64,000 nt of DNA from an uncultured Bacteroidia bacterium (GTDB lineage: Bacteria; Bacteroidota; Bacteroidia; NS11-12g; UBA955): NCBI GenBank assembly GCA_943789135.1, contig CALSSY010000007.1:64001-128000 (forward strand), written 5' to 3'. This document shows, in pieces, positions 32,822 to 43,431 of this stretch; positions within the stretch are counted from its first letter, which is position 1, and every line of letters begins with the position of its first letter. A model generated the notes under the pieces. It worked only from the letters and a program-made list of their open reading frames with translations. It was not told the origin of the DNA and searched no databases. The position numbers were made by a program, and so were the translations under genes.

Positions 32822-35114
32822 CTAAAATTTGTAGCTAAGTGTGGTAGAAATATTTCTACCCGAAGCAGAAATTCCACTTGCAAAAACTCGATAACCCAAA
32901 TCGAGCATGTTTTCTACAGAAATCTGAATGTTCCAAGAATCCTTGATTTGAGCACCACAGCGAATATTGACAATTCCCCATGAAGGATTTCCTACACTTA
33001 TGCCTTGGGAAAACCCTGGAGTATATTTAAGATTGTCTTCCTCCCACTTGGGGAGTATTCATTCAATGGTTTTGACCCATTAAATAAGTATTGTGCTTCT
33101 GCCCAAAGGCTTGGATTACTCCATTTAATCGAAACGTGGCCGTAGAGCGGTGGAATGTGATCCATGGGATACCAAATACCGTTGTTGTATTTCACCCTAG
33201 CTTGAGTTTCTGTAAAACCCGCCTTTTAAACGTCCATTCAGGGGCAAATCGCCATTGTAGGTTCGCAAAAAAACCATATATATGGCCTTCCCCAACGTTT
33301 TGAATTTGATAAACCGGCGTTAAAATCCCGTCCCATGAAATTGAATCCTTACCCGCTATTTCACCAAATACATCGGACATTAAATCGTTGACCCTGGAAT
33401 AATAGGTGCCCGCTTCGAAATACACGTTTGAATTCAATCTATAATTCACATTTAAATCAAACGTATGGGCCACTTCTGGTTTTAAATTTCGTGAGGGGAT
33501 TAGCAATTTTAAACCGCGCTGGGATTCAAACACCTTAGTCAGGTCATCAACATTGGGATTTCTAAAAGATTGATTGATGGAAGCCTTTACCAATAGTTTA
33601 TCGTTTATCTTTTGGATGAATCCAAAATGATAACTCGGACCCAAATGGGAGAAAGTGGTATTATTAATAGGCAACTCCCATAGATTTTGTGCCTTGAAAG
33701 CGGCTAGGAGTTGGTAATATGTCACCCGCAATCCACCTACAAGCGCAGTGTTGCCCCAACTTCGTTTAATCTGAGCAAATGCGGCTGCGGATTGTGTGGA
33801 AGCAAACGAATCTGCATATCTGGATTTCGAATGGATTACCTCATTCGTAAGTACATTTCTTTGTGTTCCAATACTGTTTACATGGTTGTAAATATATTCA
33901 AACCCAGAGTGTAATTCCCAATTACCCAATAAATCCTTCCGATCGTAATTAAAGCTCGACATATTTACGCGATCCGATTGCAAGCGCTCGTTTGCCTTAT
34001 TCCAAGCTCTTGATAAACGGCCCACTTCAAATATTTGATGGGCTAAACGAAATCTTTGTTGAGAAGGATCATTCGCCTCAAAAGTGTAGGCCAAATACAT
34101 GCGATTTTGCGGTTTGTAAGACCATGCTCCATATTCTATTGGCAGATAAGCCGGATCGCCATTAGGAGCCCAATATTGCATTCGATCGTACCGGGGAATA
34201 TCACCAGCAAAAGACCCTTGAAAATTCAACGTATGCAATCCTTTTGCTTCAAAACGATATTTGACCAATACATCCGTTTGTTCGTAACCAGTATTGGGTT
34301 GTGTATATGAATCATCGTTGGAAGCCAGACTATCTATACTACTTAAACCGCTATAATCCGAAACCACACGGTAGGGTTGAATTCCAAAACTATCCTGTGC
34401 ACGGGTAAACGTATTTCTACCCATTCGTAGGTTACCAAATTTTGAATGCGTTACATTAAACAAAAGAGCCTTTTTTTGACCTTGGTATTCTAGGGAAGCA
34501 TTTCCAATAATACTATTGGATGCTGATTGAAATCGCAGGTTTGCCATCCCAATAAGTCGAGCGGATATTGATTTATGATTACCTGCACCTAATTGAACAC
34601 TTGTATCACCAATATTTTGAGTTTCCCTAAGAAGTTTAGGATCTCTGGTTTTCATATACAAAACCCCACCCATTGCATCAGACCCAAACAATGTTGAGCC
34701 CGATCCAAAATTAACTTCTAAACGCTCTAAGGCAAAAGGATCAACACTTACTATATCTTGTAAGTGACCCGCCCTAAAAGTGGCATTATTCATGCGAACT
34801 CCATCAATCACAAGCAAAACACGACTTGCTTCGAATCCACGTAAAACAGGGCTACCCCCGCCCATTTGGCTTTTCTGTACAAAAACCTTACCCGTCATTT
34901 GGAGGGCATCTCCCAAATTAGCTCCTTGCAATTCACTCAATTTCTTGGAGCTGATAACTTCTATTTCATGTACAGATTGTTTTCTCTTCGAGCCATAACG
35001 ATCTGCGCTTATCAGAATTTCATCAAACGACTCAATGTCGTTACTATCATTTGTTTGTTGGGCGCACAGCATTCCGCTGTAAGCAACTCCCATAATTAGC
35101 AATAATTTTTTCAT
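32822..35114 (-). CDS. TonB-dependent outer-membrane receptor, two frameshifts
   Basis: Outer-membrane beta-barrel importer powered by TonB. MKKLLLIMGVAYSGMLCAQQ is the signal peptide. The plug domain shows GANLGDALQMTGKVFV, GGGSPVLRGFEASRVLLVID and FGSDAMGGVLYMKTRDP, close to heme and siderophore receptors. The main frame ends at 33192; the barrel continues in another frame (ETQARVKYNNGIWYPMDHIP) and again in a third to the final STTLSYKF at 32822. A missing base in the T run at 33224-33227 and one in the C run at 33043-33045 explain both breaks. About 763 residues in total. The ligand is probably iron or heme but is not shown. Confidence 0.9.
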
Positions 35115-35191
35115 TGTTCCTTAGGAACTTTTTTTAGTATTAATCCTCAAGATTAAACTCTCAATGTCGGAAGCAAAATGCTTCGAATTGT

Positions 35192-35701
35192 TTATGAAAA
35201 AAGCATTTCTGGGGGATGCGTTAGGACACCTACAAATCCACATTGGCAAGGGCCAATGACATCACAAAAATGGATCTTGTTTAAGGGAATTACCCCAAAG
35301 TCAATGGGATTGAAATGCTCCGAAAATAGCGGGTTTTGAACTTTAAAATTTGGAGACTGGCTCCATGGGATTTCATTATTAATTTTATTCGATAAGCTTT
35401 GTAATAATTGCTTCTCCTTTATATCTCGGAATGCCACCACTTGTATACCGTCTGATATAGGAATCACTTCCAAAACATCGTACATCATTCCATTTACTTC
35501 AATCTCAGATTCAACCGTAATATCATGGGTCTGCAAATTTGCAAAAAACAAGGTATCGATGTTGTCTAGTTTGATATTTTGATTACGTATTTGTTTTTTT
35601 ATTTCTTTTCGATGCTGATTCAATTTTTGGCCCTGCCAAATCGGGCTAAAAATCCCTGTAAAAAGAAAAATTACTGATAATATGGCTGGTAGTTTCAGCA
35701 T
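35192..35701 (-). CDS. Small envelope protein upstream of the TonB receptor
   Basis: 169 residues, no family recognised. The N-terminal hydrophobic segment MLKLPAILSVIFLFTGIFSP is a signal peptide or membrane anchor, followed by a basic helix. The C-terminus carries a compact motif, GPCQCGFVGVLTHPPEMLFS, in which cysteines and a histidine could bind metal. It starts the transcript that leads, after 77 nt, to the receptor gene, so a role in the same uptake is likely by context only. Confidence 0.75.
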   Translation of the reverse strand: MLKLPAILSVIFLFTGIFSPIWQGQKLNQHRKEIKKQIRNQNIKLDNIDTLFFANLQTHDITVESEIEVNGMMYDVLEVIPISDGIQVVAFRDIKEKQLLQSLSNKINNEIPWSQSPNFKVQNPLFSEHFNPIDFGVIPLNKIHFCDVIGPCQCGFVGVLTHPPEMLFS

Positions 35702-35708
35702 CGAACTC

Positions 35709-35737
35709 CAAAATTACCCAAATTAATGTATTTCCAA
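35709..35737 (-). promoter_or_regulatory. Promoter of the small protein-TonB receptor unit
   Basis: On the minus strand: TTG at 35737-35735, an 18-bp spacer and TAATTTTG at 35716-35709 (exact TAnnTTTG). The ATG at 35701 follows after 7 nt. It faces the divergent thiolase gene, whose AAATTTTG at 35743-35750 is a weaker -7 candidate. Confidence 0.65.
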
Positions 35738-35763
35738 CCACTAAATTTTGCGACCTTTGTGTC

Positions 35764-36969
35764 ATGAATTCGGTATATGTAGTGGATATTTTACGCACGG
35801 CTGTAGGAAAATTCGGAGGCACACTCGCCTCTGTAAGACCTGATGATTTAGCCGCACATGTGATTAAAGGAATCATGGAGCGTAATTCCCAAGTAAATTG
35901 GAGCGACGTAGACGAGGTTATTTTTGGCGCTGCAAACCAAGCCGGAGAAGACAATAGAAATGTTGCCCGTATGGCTTCCCTCCTTGCAGGTATTCCCGAA
36001 ACCGTTCCGGGTTATACCGTAAACCGACTTTGTGCTTCTGGACTTCAATCGCTACAAAACGCTTACATGGCTATTAAAAGCGGGGAAGCGGATATGATAT
36101 TGGCTGGTGGAACCGAAAGTATGACCCGAGCTCCTTTTGTTATGGCAAAAGCAGAAACTGCGTTCTCACGCACGCCTGAAATTCATGATACCACTATAGG
36201 TTGGAGATTCACCAATCCAGCACTTTCTAAATTGCACCATCCATATTCCATGGGTGAAACCGCGGAAAATGTAGCGGAGAAATGGAACATATCCCGAGAA
36301 CGTCAAGATCAATTTGCATTGAGTTCTCAAGAAAAATGGCAAGCTGCGCATAATATGGGTGCCTTCAAAGATGAAATCGTTCCCGTAATCATTCCGCAAC
36401 GAAAAAAAGATCCAATGGTATTTGATACAGACGAACATCCTAGATTAAGTTCATTAGAAACTTTAGGTGGTTTGAAACCCGCCTTTAGGGAAAATGGAAC
36501 CGTAACCGCCGGGAATGCATCGGGTATTAATGATGGCGCTGCTTGTGCATTGGTTGTAAGTGAAGAAATATTAAAACGATACAATTTGACACCGATGGCA
36601 CGTATCGTAAGTTTTGGAGTTGCTGGAGTCGATCCTGCTTACATGGGAATTGGTCCAGTGCCTGCAACAAAGTTGGCCTTAAAAAAAGCAGGTTTAACCA
36701 TCAACGATATGGACGTAATGGAGCTGAACGAAGCCTTTGCCGCGCAAGTATTGGCAAGTATGGATGAACTTCACGCAGACCCAGCAAAAGTCAATCTCAA
36801 CGGTGGAAGCATTGCTATAGGTCACCCCTTAGGAGCAAGTGGCACCCGAATTTCAGCGACCTTATTGCATCAATTCAAGAAAAACAACCAATTCAAATAT
36901 GGTTTGGCCACTATGTGCATTGGCGTTGGTCAAGGCTCTGCAGTGATATTTGAGAATTTGAATCGTTAA
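35764..36969 (+). CDS. Acetyl-CoA acyltransferase (3-oxoadipyl-CoA thiolase-like)
   Basis: Thiolase of 401 residues that cleaves a 3-oxoacyl-CoA with CoA. The nucleophile is Cys90 in VNRLCASGLQS; the second site is GHPLGASGTR (His) and CIGVGQG (Cys) near the end. RAPFVMAKAETAFSR and DTTIGWRFTNP are typical of the PcaF/PaaJ group (3-oxoadipyl-CoA thiolases) rather than of the acetoacetyl-CoA enzymes. No other aromatic-degradation genes are nearby, so the natural substrate is uncertain. The truA gene follows after 3 nt. Confidence 0.9.
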   Translation: MNSVYVVDILRTAVGKFGGTLASVRPDDLAAHVIKGIMERNSQVNWSDVDEVIFGAANQAGEDNRNVARMASLLAGIPETVPGYTVNRLCASGLQSLQNAYMAIKSGEADMILAGGTESMTRAPFVMAKAETAFSRTPEIHDTTIGWRFTNPALSKLHHPYSMGETAENVAEKWNISRERQDQFALSSQEKWQAAHNMGAFKDEIVPVIIPQRKKDPMVFDTDEHPRLSSLETLGGLKPAFRENGTVTAGNASGINDGAACALVVSEEILKRYNLTPMARIVSFGVAGVDPAYMGIGPVPATKLALKKAGLTINDMDVMELNEAFAAQVLASMDELHADPAKVNLNGGSIAIGHPLGASGTRISATLLHQFKKNNQFKYGLATMCIGVGQGSAVIFENLNR

Positions 36970-36972
36970 AAA

Positions 36973-37698
36973 ATGCGTTATCGTTTGGATTTGCAATACG
37001 ACGGAACTGATTTCCATGGTTGGCAAATTCAACCTAACGCCCATAGTGTAGAAGCCGAAATTGAAAAGGCATTGTCTACCATTTTACGCGAAACCATCGA
37101 TTGTTTAGGATGTGGAAGAACCGATACAGGTGTTCACGCCTCATTTTTTACCGCACACTTCGATAGCTCCCAACATGTTGATTGCGAGCAACTGGCCTAT
37201 AAACTCCGACATTTAGTCCCTGAGACCATTGGTATATTAGGCGTTTCTCTCGTTGAAGACGATTTCCACGCTCGTTTTTCTGCCCTCTCACGATCGTATG
37301 TGTACCGATTGCAATACCAGAACAATCCATTCAATCGCCATTTTTGCCATTTGGTAAAGCCCGATTTAGACATTCAACTAATGAATGAATCTTGTAAAGA
37401 TCTAATTGGCGAACATGAGTTTTCTGCTTTTTGCAAAGGCGCCCCTTCAAGCAATCACTATCGCTGTACCGTACTTCAGGCCTATTGGGTTTCTGATAAT
37501 ATCGGAGCAGAATTCCACATCAGCGCCAATCGCTTTCTTCGCAATATGGTGCGGGCTATAGTAGGAACCCAACTTGAAATTGGAAGGGGTAAATTAACCC
37601 TAGACAAACATAGAGAACTCATTCTTGGAGGAACCCGTTCGGAAGCTGGGATGTCGGTACCTGCGAAAGGACTCACACTGTGTGAAGTCGTGTATTAG
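36973..37698 (+). CDS. truA: tRNA pseudouridine synthase A (positions 38-40)
   Basis: Isomerises uridine in the anticodon arm at positions 38-40. The 241-residue product begins MRYRLDLQYDGTDFHGWQIQ and carries the catalytic aspartate Asp51 in CGRTDTGVHA. NRFLRNMVRAIVGTQLEIG is the conserved C-terminal part. It is co-transcribed with the thiolase, and its stop codon overlaps that of the 1512-residue gene on the other strand by 4 nt. Confidence 0.97.
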   Translation: MRYRLDLQYDGTDFHGWQIQPNAHSVEAEIEKALSTILRETIDCLGCGRTDTGVHASFFTAHFDSSQHVDCEQLAYKLRHLVPETIGILGVSLVEDDFHARFSALSRSYVYRLQYQNNPFNRHFCHLVKPDLDIQLMNESCKDLIGEHEFSAFCKGAPSSNHYRCTVLQAYWVSDNIGAEFHISANRFLRNMVRAIVGTQLEIGRGKLTLDKHRELILGGTRSEAGMSVPAKGLTLCEVVY

Positions 37699-40600
37699 TC
37701 CAAACCAATTTTTCTTAAGAATCGATCTACAGAGCGCTCTCCCGTAGCAGAAACACCAAAGTCTCGAGGCTTTACTTTGTTATTGGTATTGGCCATTATT
37801 TCAAGTAATTGCTCATCATTGGTGTAAATATTAACACGGTAGGATTGAACATAGAAATAAACCTTATTTACGCCATCATCTAAGTAAATATGCATTTTCT
37901 CAGCCCCTCGTTTTGCCTCCATGTATATGGTCGCATTAATGGTTTTATTGATGGGCGTTCCAAACAGAGAAACTAATGAAATAGTGCCATCCGAGAACAT
38001 ACCTCTAACTTTGCTATCCCATCTGAATTTGGCATCACTAAAAATGAAGTTATAATTGGTTTCATCTTTACCGCCAATAAGGTTTAAGTTCCCTTTGATT
38101 TGATTGCGCTGTTCGATGTTCTTCAACATGTCTCTTCTCAATCCCGGATCGTCTATCAATTGATGAATATTTTCCTTAAAGAAATCAGTATTCAAATCTA
38201 CATCTCCAATTCCCTCTCCTAAGTACATCTCGGTCATTCGCTTCTTGAAATCTGGATGCAATGGGAAATCCATAAGCATACTCAAATTGAATTCAAAAGC
38301 GGAATCGCGAGGAGCTAAATCTGCAGTTCCCGCCGCTCTGAATTTAACTTGTTCTGACTCAACACCAAAATCCATTGGTCCCTCTGCATGAATGCTATGA
38401 TTGGATTCATTAAATTGGATGTAATTCCCTCTTAATTCACCTCCCTTTAGTCGATTCTTAGAACCTGAGAAGAAGCTTTGTTTATCGTGATCCCAATAAA
38501 GAATTCCTGTATCTTGAGTAACGTCATTATCGGATAATCTGCGTTTGGTTGAATTGAAAACCGGATATATATGGGAAGAGTCTTTTGCTACATGGAGACC
38601 CACAAATATCTTGGAACCACTAGCCATTCTCGGAGGATTCATAGGAATAACGACATCCAACGGATTGACTTCACCATCAAAACGGCACCAAGCTGATTCT
38701 CTCATAAAATCGAATGTATGCATCGTTTTAACCAACCCTCTGAACCGGATATCCCTTTGAGCGGATATAAGATGTGCCTTGCCCTTAAATGCAATTTTTG
38801 TGTCGAGCGTAAAACCATTTTCTTCTTCAATACTTCCGAAGGCATGTAACTTTTTCTCGGTAACTACTACCATGCTATCAAAATGTACCTTCTGTTCTCT
38901 TCCCAACTTATTCACGTACTTATAGTCGCCACTTCCACCAATTCCATATTTCCCGTAAATCTTAGCCGTAACATCGGTAATGGTATGGAATTTATCCGTT
39001 CGATTCGCAATGATTTTCGCCTTGAATACAGTGTCCATATTGGCTTCTTTACGAATTAAAACTTTTCCATCATTGAGGAAAATTCTAGAATCGGCAAAAT
39101 CAATATGTGGGATTTCGGAGACTTTCAATGTGTAATCGTTCATGTCATAAAGACCCTTTCTACCTTCAAAATGGAGCGAGTCTTGACGTTGATTCAAACT
39201 CAAAAAATCTGGCTGAACTCCAGCCATCGTGGGTCCGACGTTAGCCTCAATTGTTCGAGCATCCATTTTCCAAACATAATCACTCAAGTTCGTTTGGTAC
39301 ATATTAAATGGAAAACGCGTGGGTTGCCCCGCAATATTGGATCTGAACTTTCCAATTCTCGTTTGGAAATTCATTGATCCGTTAATATTCTCCGATACAA
39401 ACGCAATTTTACTGGTATCGTGCGTATAAATTTGAAGCGAAGCTGATTGCGCCACAGATTGTTTGGGTTGCAAGTGCATCTCCTTACTTCTGAACTCGGC
39501 TAAATCCCATTTCAACAAACCATCTCCTAAAAGTTTACTCGGAGATTGGGTTGTTGTACCTGTAAAGGAATGCCCTGGTTTAAATGTCCTCATGGGCCAT
39601 TTATCGGTTGTGATTTTATATTTATCGGCATAGGGAATCCAGCGCAAATTTGCATCATTAGCATGTGTCTCTGCATACAAGGTACTTTCTTTCAAATCGT
39701 ATGTATTTATCGGCCCCATTGTGCTATCGGGCAACATCAAAATCCGTGTAAATTGCGTAACCGAGGTCTCATAATCCAATCTTCCTGTTTGGCCATAAAA
39801 ACCAACCTCACTTAAGTTCAAAGTCATATCACCCTTGCCCTTGCCTTTATACATGGGCAATCCTCCGGATGGTGTTTTCTTAACAAATCCCAAACTGTAA
39901 TCTGGTTGAATATAGATGAAGTGTCGAAAAACAGGGAAAATATCAGCCGAATAGAACGTACCATCAAATTTTAAACCGTCAATGGTAAAGTTGTCCAAAC
40001 TATCAATGGTAAATGGATCAACGGTAAATTTAAACCTGTCCGCAATGTATTGGCCACCGTGTATGCTGGGTTTATCGTATAAGATATCTCCCCCGCGATT
40101 GGATTTAAAAATGGGATACTCGGGATAATCAATATTTCCCGATTTGTTATTCGGTTTATCAATGAATAATGTTCCTCCAATATTTCGAAATACCGATTTA
40201 ATGGGCCTCAAACGCACACCCGACTCATCTGGGAAATACATTTTCATGGAATCAACGACTTCGAAGTAAACGTCAAAATTGGTATAGTTAAAAGTAAATT
40301 TCTCACCGTAAAATTCAAATCTTCCCGCACTCACCTTTCCGCCAAACTCAAGCATCCGATTTTTCGTCAACTTCACTTGTTGTTCTTTGGGAAGCACATA
40401 AACAGATTGAGAATCAGAGAAATTAAATGCCGCAACGCCTTCTATGTTCATTTCATTGCTCAATAGATTAAGCGTTGCATTGGGTCTTGCTGCAATAACA
40501 CTAGACAATCGAATTACATCATAGTCTTTGGCCTTTTTATTCATTATGATATAATTGAACAATTTATCGGTAATGTAGGCGCTATCGTTTTCAAAATCGT

Positions 40601-42233
40601 AAATCAAGAAACCCTCATCGTGCAAATCAATAAAAGCGTGTTGAATGGCTTCTGGATTGCAATCCCAAACTTCGCAATAATCCTTTAGGGCAAATTTCCT
40701 GCGCTCGGGAGTGATATATTTGGCTTTTCGAATTCTGTTTAGTTCCTGTAATTGTTTTGCAACCTGAGCTATACGTTCATTATTACGAGGTTTTGCCAAA
40801 TACAATTTCTTAAGCATTTTTTGCAAATTCTCAACAGCAGGATCTGGCGGCATTCTGTTGTAAAACGCATAGAGTTTTTCAATAGGGTTAGCAGATAATG
40901 CCCCTTGTATGCGATCGTAATAAATTTGTCGGAAGAAATCGTTCGATTCGAAAAAGGCAGGCTTATCGTTATTGAAGTTATCAAAATCCACGAATGGCTC
41001 ATCAATTTTCCACGATACCGTTTGAACATCAATGCTCATATTGTGGTAGTTGTTTTGAAATACGCCGCGTTGCAAACCGTCTTCACCCTTGGTGATTTTC
41101 AAACGATTTTGTCCGTAGTTAAATGAAATGTCAACCGAAGGATGGAAAATTCCTTTTATCGAATCTAAATACATAGTGAATTCAGACTTTTTCGATAAAG
41201 CTATTCCATTTCTAATTTGGAAGCCTTTACTTTTTAGCGTGACTTTCTTCTCGTTTTTAAAATAAATATCAATGTAAGAAGGTTTTCCATCTACAGTATT
41301 GGTTTGTATGGTTTTTCCTAACAATGTAAAACCACCGGTAAAAATTGAACTCTCCCCTACTATACCCTTAATTTTAAGTTGATTTTCAAACGATGTAAAT
41401 TGAGGAAACTTAGAGGCCTGTTTGTTTCCCTCGGTGAAGAAATCGCGAACTTCATCTTTATAGGAACCTAAGATGGGCTTTTCAAAATACCGGGGAAATG
41501 TGAGACTTACGGTATCTACGTCATACCTATAATCGTTCAGCTCTATTTTGAATGCCCCAAAATTCACTTTGGCTCCTTCATTTGGAAACGAACGGTGCAA
41601 CGTGGTTTCCCCTTTAACTCCCTCCCAAATACCTTCGGTTAGGTAACATCTACCCTTAGTTTTGATTTCAATAGTGTCGTTTACTGCAATACCCTTCAAA
41701 ATCACATCATCAAAAACCACTGCCAAACGTCCTTGGATTAATTTCAAATCATATGTAGTAGAATCAAACTGCCAGTAACGACTGCTTTGCTGGTGCAACT
41801 TATTTTCTTTAAATAAACTTTCCGTTAGCGTTAAAAAATCGAGGTATTCTTTATTGGATTGATCTACGAGTTGCGTCGCGATTTCTTTCCATTGTTCTAA
41901 TATATTATTATTAAATGACGATTCTAAACTACGTGTGTAATCCGCATAAAAAAGCTCAAAATATGGCGTTAACGACATCCCTTGATCTAACATCTTATTC
42001 GACATACGAATCAGATATCGTTGTTGTTCGGGATTGTATTTTCCATTAAGCCAATTGTTATGAAACGCCTCAAAAGACTCCAAAGATTTCTTATCCTTTA
42101 AATTTGAATATTTCTCCTTTAATTCTGCAATAAATACAACAGGATCGTTATTAAATCGCCGTGCATCTTGAGATTTTAACGGATTTTGAACAAGAAAAAT
42201 AAAAGCAATTATTATCGAGGTAATATATCTCAT
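37695..42233 (-). CDS. Large secreted protein, 1512 residues, unrecognised
   Basis: I do not recognise this family with certainty. The signal peptide is clear (MRYITSIIIAFIFLVQNPLK, cleavage near SQ). A helical N-terminal domain of about 170 residues follows. The remaining 1300 or so residues are rich in short beta-like strands with alternating Phe, Tyr, Asp and Gly, such as FDGTFYSADIFPVFRHFIYI and KGKGKGDMTLNLSEVGFYGQ, without tandem repeats that can be seen by eye. Residues near the end read DFGVSATGERSVDRFLRKIG. The strand-rich layout recalls OstA/AsmA-like envelope proteins, but this is a guess. No T9SS C-terminal sorting domain was seen. It is a single gene with its own context, convergent with truA. 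Confidence 0.85.
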   Translation of the reverse strand: MRYITSIIIAFIFLVQNPLKSQDARRFNNDPVVFIAELKEKYSNLKDKKSLESFEAFHNNWLNGKYNPEQQRYLIRMSNKMLDQGMSLTPYFELFYADYTRSLESSFNNNILEQWKEIATQLVDQSNKEYLDFLTLTESLFKENKLHQQSSRYWQFDSTTYDLKLIQGRLAVVFDDVILKGIAVNDTIEIKTKGRCYLTEGIWEGVKGETTLHRSFPNEGAKVNFGAFKIELNDYRYDVDTVSLTFPRYFEKPILGSYKDEVRDFFTEGNKQASKFPQFTSFENQLKIKGIVGESSIFTGGFTLLGKTIQTNTVDGKPSYIDIYFKNEKKVTLKSKGFQIRNGIALSKKSEFTMYLDSIKGIFHPSVDISFNYGQNRLKITKGEDGLQRGVFQNNYHNMSIDVQTVSWKIDEPFVDFDNFNNDKPAFFESNDFFRQIYYDRIQGALSANPIEKLYAFYNRMPPDPAVENLQKMLKKLYLAKPRNNERIAQVAKQLQELNRIRKAKYITPERRKFALKDYCEVWDCNPEAIQHAFIDLHDEGFLIYDFENDSAYITDKLFNYIIMNKKAKDYDVIRLSSVIAARPNATLNLLSNEMNIEGVAAFNFSDSQSVYVLPKEQQVKLTKNRMLEFGGKVSAGRFEFYGEKFTFNYTNFDVYFEVVDSMKMYFPDESGVRLRPIKSVFRNIGGTLFIDKPNNKSGNIDYPEYPIFKSNRGGDILYDKPSIHGGQYIADRFKFTVDPFTIDSLDNFTIDGLKFDGTFYSADIFPVFRHFIYIQPDYSLGFVKKTPSGGLPMYKGKGKGDMTLNLSEVGFYGQTGRLDYETSVTQFTRILMLPDSTMGPINTYDLKESTLYAETHANDANLRWIPYADKYKITTDKWPMRTFKPGHSFTGTTTQSPSKLLGDGLLKWDLAEFRSKEMHLQPKQSVAQSASLQIYTHDTSKIAFVSENINGSMNFQTRIGKFRSNIAGQPTRFPFNMYQTNLSDYVWKMDARTIEANVGPTMAGVQPDFLSLNQRQDSLHFEGRKGLYDMNDYTLKVSEIPHIDFADSRIFLNDGKVLIRKEANMDTVFKAKIIANRTDKFHTITDVTAKIYGKYGIGGSGDYKYVNKLGREQKVHFDSMVVVTEKKLHAFGSIEEENGFTLDTKIAFKGKAHLISAQRDIRFRGLVKTMHTFDFMRESAWCRFDGEVNPLDVVIPMNPPRMASGSKIFVGLHVAKDSSHIYPVFNSTKRRLSDNDVTQDTGILYWDHDKQSFFSGSKNRLKGGELRGNYIQFNESNHSIHAEGPMDFGVESEQVKFRAAGTADLAPRDSAFEFNLSMLMDFPLHPDFKKRMTEMYLGEGIGDVDLNTDFFKENIHQLIDDPGLRRDMLKNIEQRNQIKGNLNLIGGKDETNYNFIFSDAKFRWDSKVRGMFSDGTISLVSLFGTPINKTINATIYMEAKRGAEKMHIYLDDGVNKVYFYVQSYRVNIYTNDEQLLEIMANTNNKVKPRDFGVSATGERSVDRFLRKIGLD

Positions 42234-42313
42234 AAACGTTGTAAATATAAAACGAAAAAAAGAGAGCCTTATTACTTTAGTCGATAAAGAGAGCGACTTT
42301 TGGATTCAGGTCA

Positions 42314-42466
42314 TTAAAACCTTGAGAAAGTAAAATCACATAGAAGCCCTATATTTCTTCTATTAAGTATAAACTCCAGTTGTTCGCGGCCCAAATGATT
42401 ATCGCGGCCCGTTTGATAGTCAAATAAAGCGACCATAGTGTTATCGCCATTTATATTGTATTGCAT
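42314..42466 (-). pseudogene. Possible remnant of an outer-membrane protein C-terminus
   Basis: The 424-bp stretch 42234-42657 between the large gene and tpiA has no full gene. Inside it an ATG frame of 50 codons reads GDNTMVALFDYQTGRDNHLG and ends DFTFSRF, with beta-strand alternation and a terminal aromatic residue as in outer-membrane barrels. It has no upstream partner, so it may be a relic or a chance ORF. The rest of the gap shows no promoter or terminator that I trust. Confidence 0.3.
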
Positions 42467-42657
42467 CTATAAGATTCTATCAGATAAGCTCAATGATGCA
42501 TAATTTCCCAAAATAGCGTACCTAATATTTGAAATACCATTATTAAAGGCAAGCTTGCCCCATAGGTTGATTGGCCGAATAAAGTGCCCAGCACAGGCAG
42601 GACACTTCTTAAACTATTTATAATTCCTCAAAATAAATATTTGGAGGATGATTATTT

Positions 42658-43422
42658 TTATCGCGCCGCTTTTATGATTTCAAAAAAATCTCTTGGCTTC
42701 AAGCTTGCTCCTCCTATTAATCCACCGTCTATATCGGGTTGACCAAAAATTTCCTTAGCATTATCCGGTTTCACACTACCACCGTATAAGATGCGAACAG
42801 ATTCCGCGATGTTAAGGCCGTATTTACTTTCAATCAATCCACGAATGAATGCATGCACTTCTTGGGCTTGTTCTGAACTCGCCGTTTTACCCGTACCAAT
42901 AGCCCAAACGGGTTCATAAGCAATCACCACATGACTCATTTCCTCTGATGATATACCCTCTAATCCTTTTTCTAGTTGATCTTTTATCACATCGAAGTGT
43001 TGATTTGACTCACGCTCTTCAAGGCTTTCGCCAACACAATAAAGCACTGTCAATTCTTCTGCAATTGCGGCTTTGTTTTTTAACGCACATGCTTCGCTTG
43101 TTTCGTTATAGTATTGTCTGCGCTCGCTATGCCCGATGATTACATGGGTAGCACCTGCACTCTTCAGCATAGAAGCGGACCATTCACCGGTGTAGGCACC
43201 CTCTTTGTTTTCATTTACATTTTGGGCACCAATTTGAATTTCGCTACCTTCTACCAATCTAGCCGATGATGCCAAAGCCAATGCTGAAGGACAAACTACG
43301 ATTTCCGCATCATTTTGACGGAATTCATCACGCACAATACCTCTTATCTCTGTAATCAATGCCTGACTCTCAGTCAGATTTTTATGCATTTTCCAGTTTC
43401 CAGCAACAAGCTTCTTTCTCAT
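42658..43422 (-). CDS. tpiA: Triosephosphate isomerase
   Basis: Interconverts dihydroxyacetone phosphate and glyceraldehyde 3-phosphate. All catalytic parts are present: Lys11 in GNWKMH, His98 in IIGHSERRQYY, Glu170 in AYEPVWAIGTG, and the phosphate-binding LYGGSVKPDN and GGLIGGASL. The 254 residues are normal. It follows cmk by 9 nt. An exact -7 element (TAACTTTG, 43434-43427) overlaps the cmk stop codon and ends 4 nt before the ATG, so it may have its own promoter. Confidence 0.97.
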   Translation of the reverse strand: MRKKLVAGNWKMHKNLTESQALITEIRGIVRDEFRQNDAEIVVCPSALALASSARLVEGSEIQIGAQNVNENKEGAYTGEWSASMLKSAGATHVIIGHSERRQYYNETSEACALKNKAAIAEELTVLYCVGESLEERESNQHFDVIKDQLEKGLEGISSEEMSHVVIAYEPVWAIGTGKTASSEQAQEVHAFIRGLIESKYGLNIAESVRILYGGSVKPDNAKEIFGQPDIDGGLIGGASLKPRDFFEIIKAAR

Positions 43423-43431
43423 CCTACAAAG

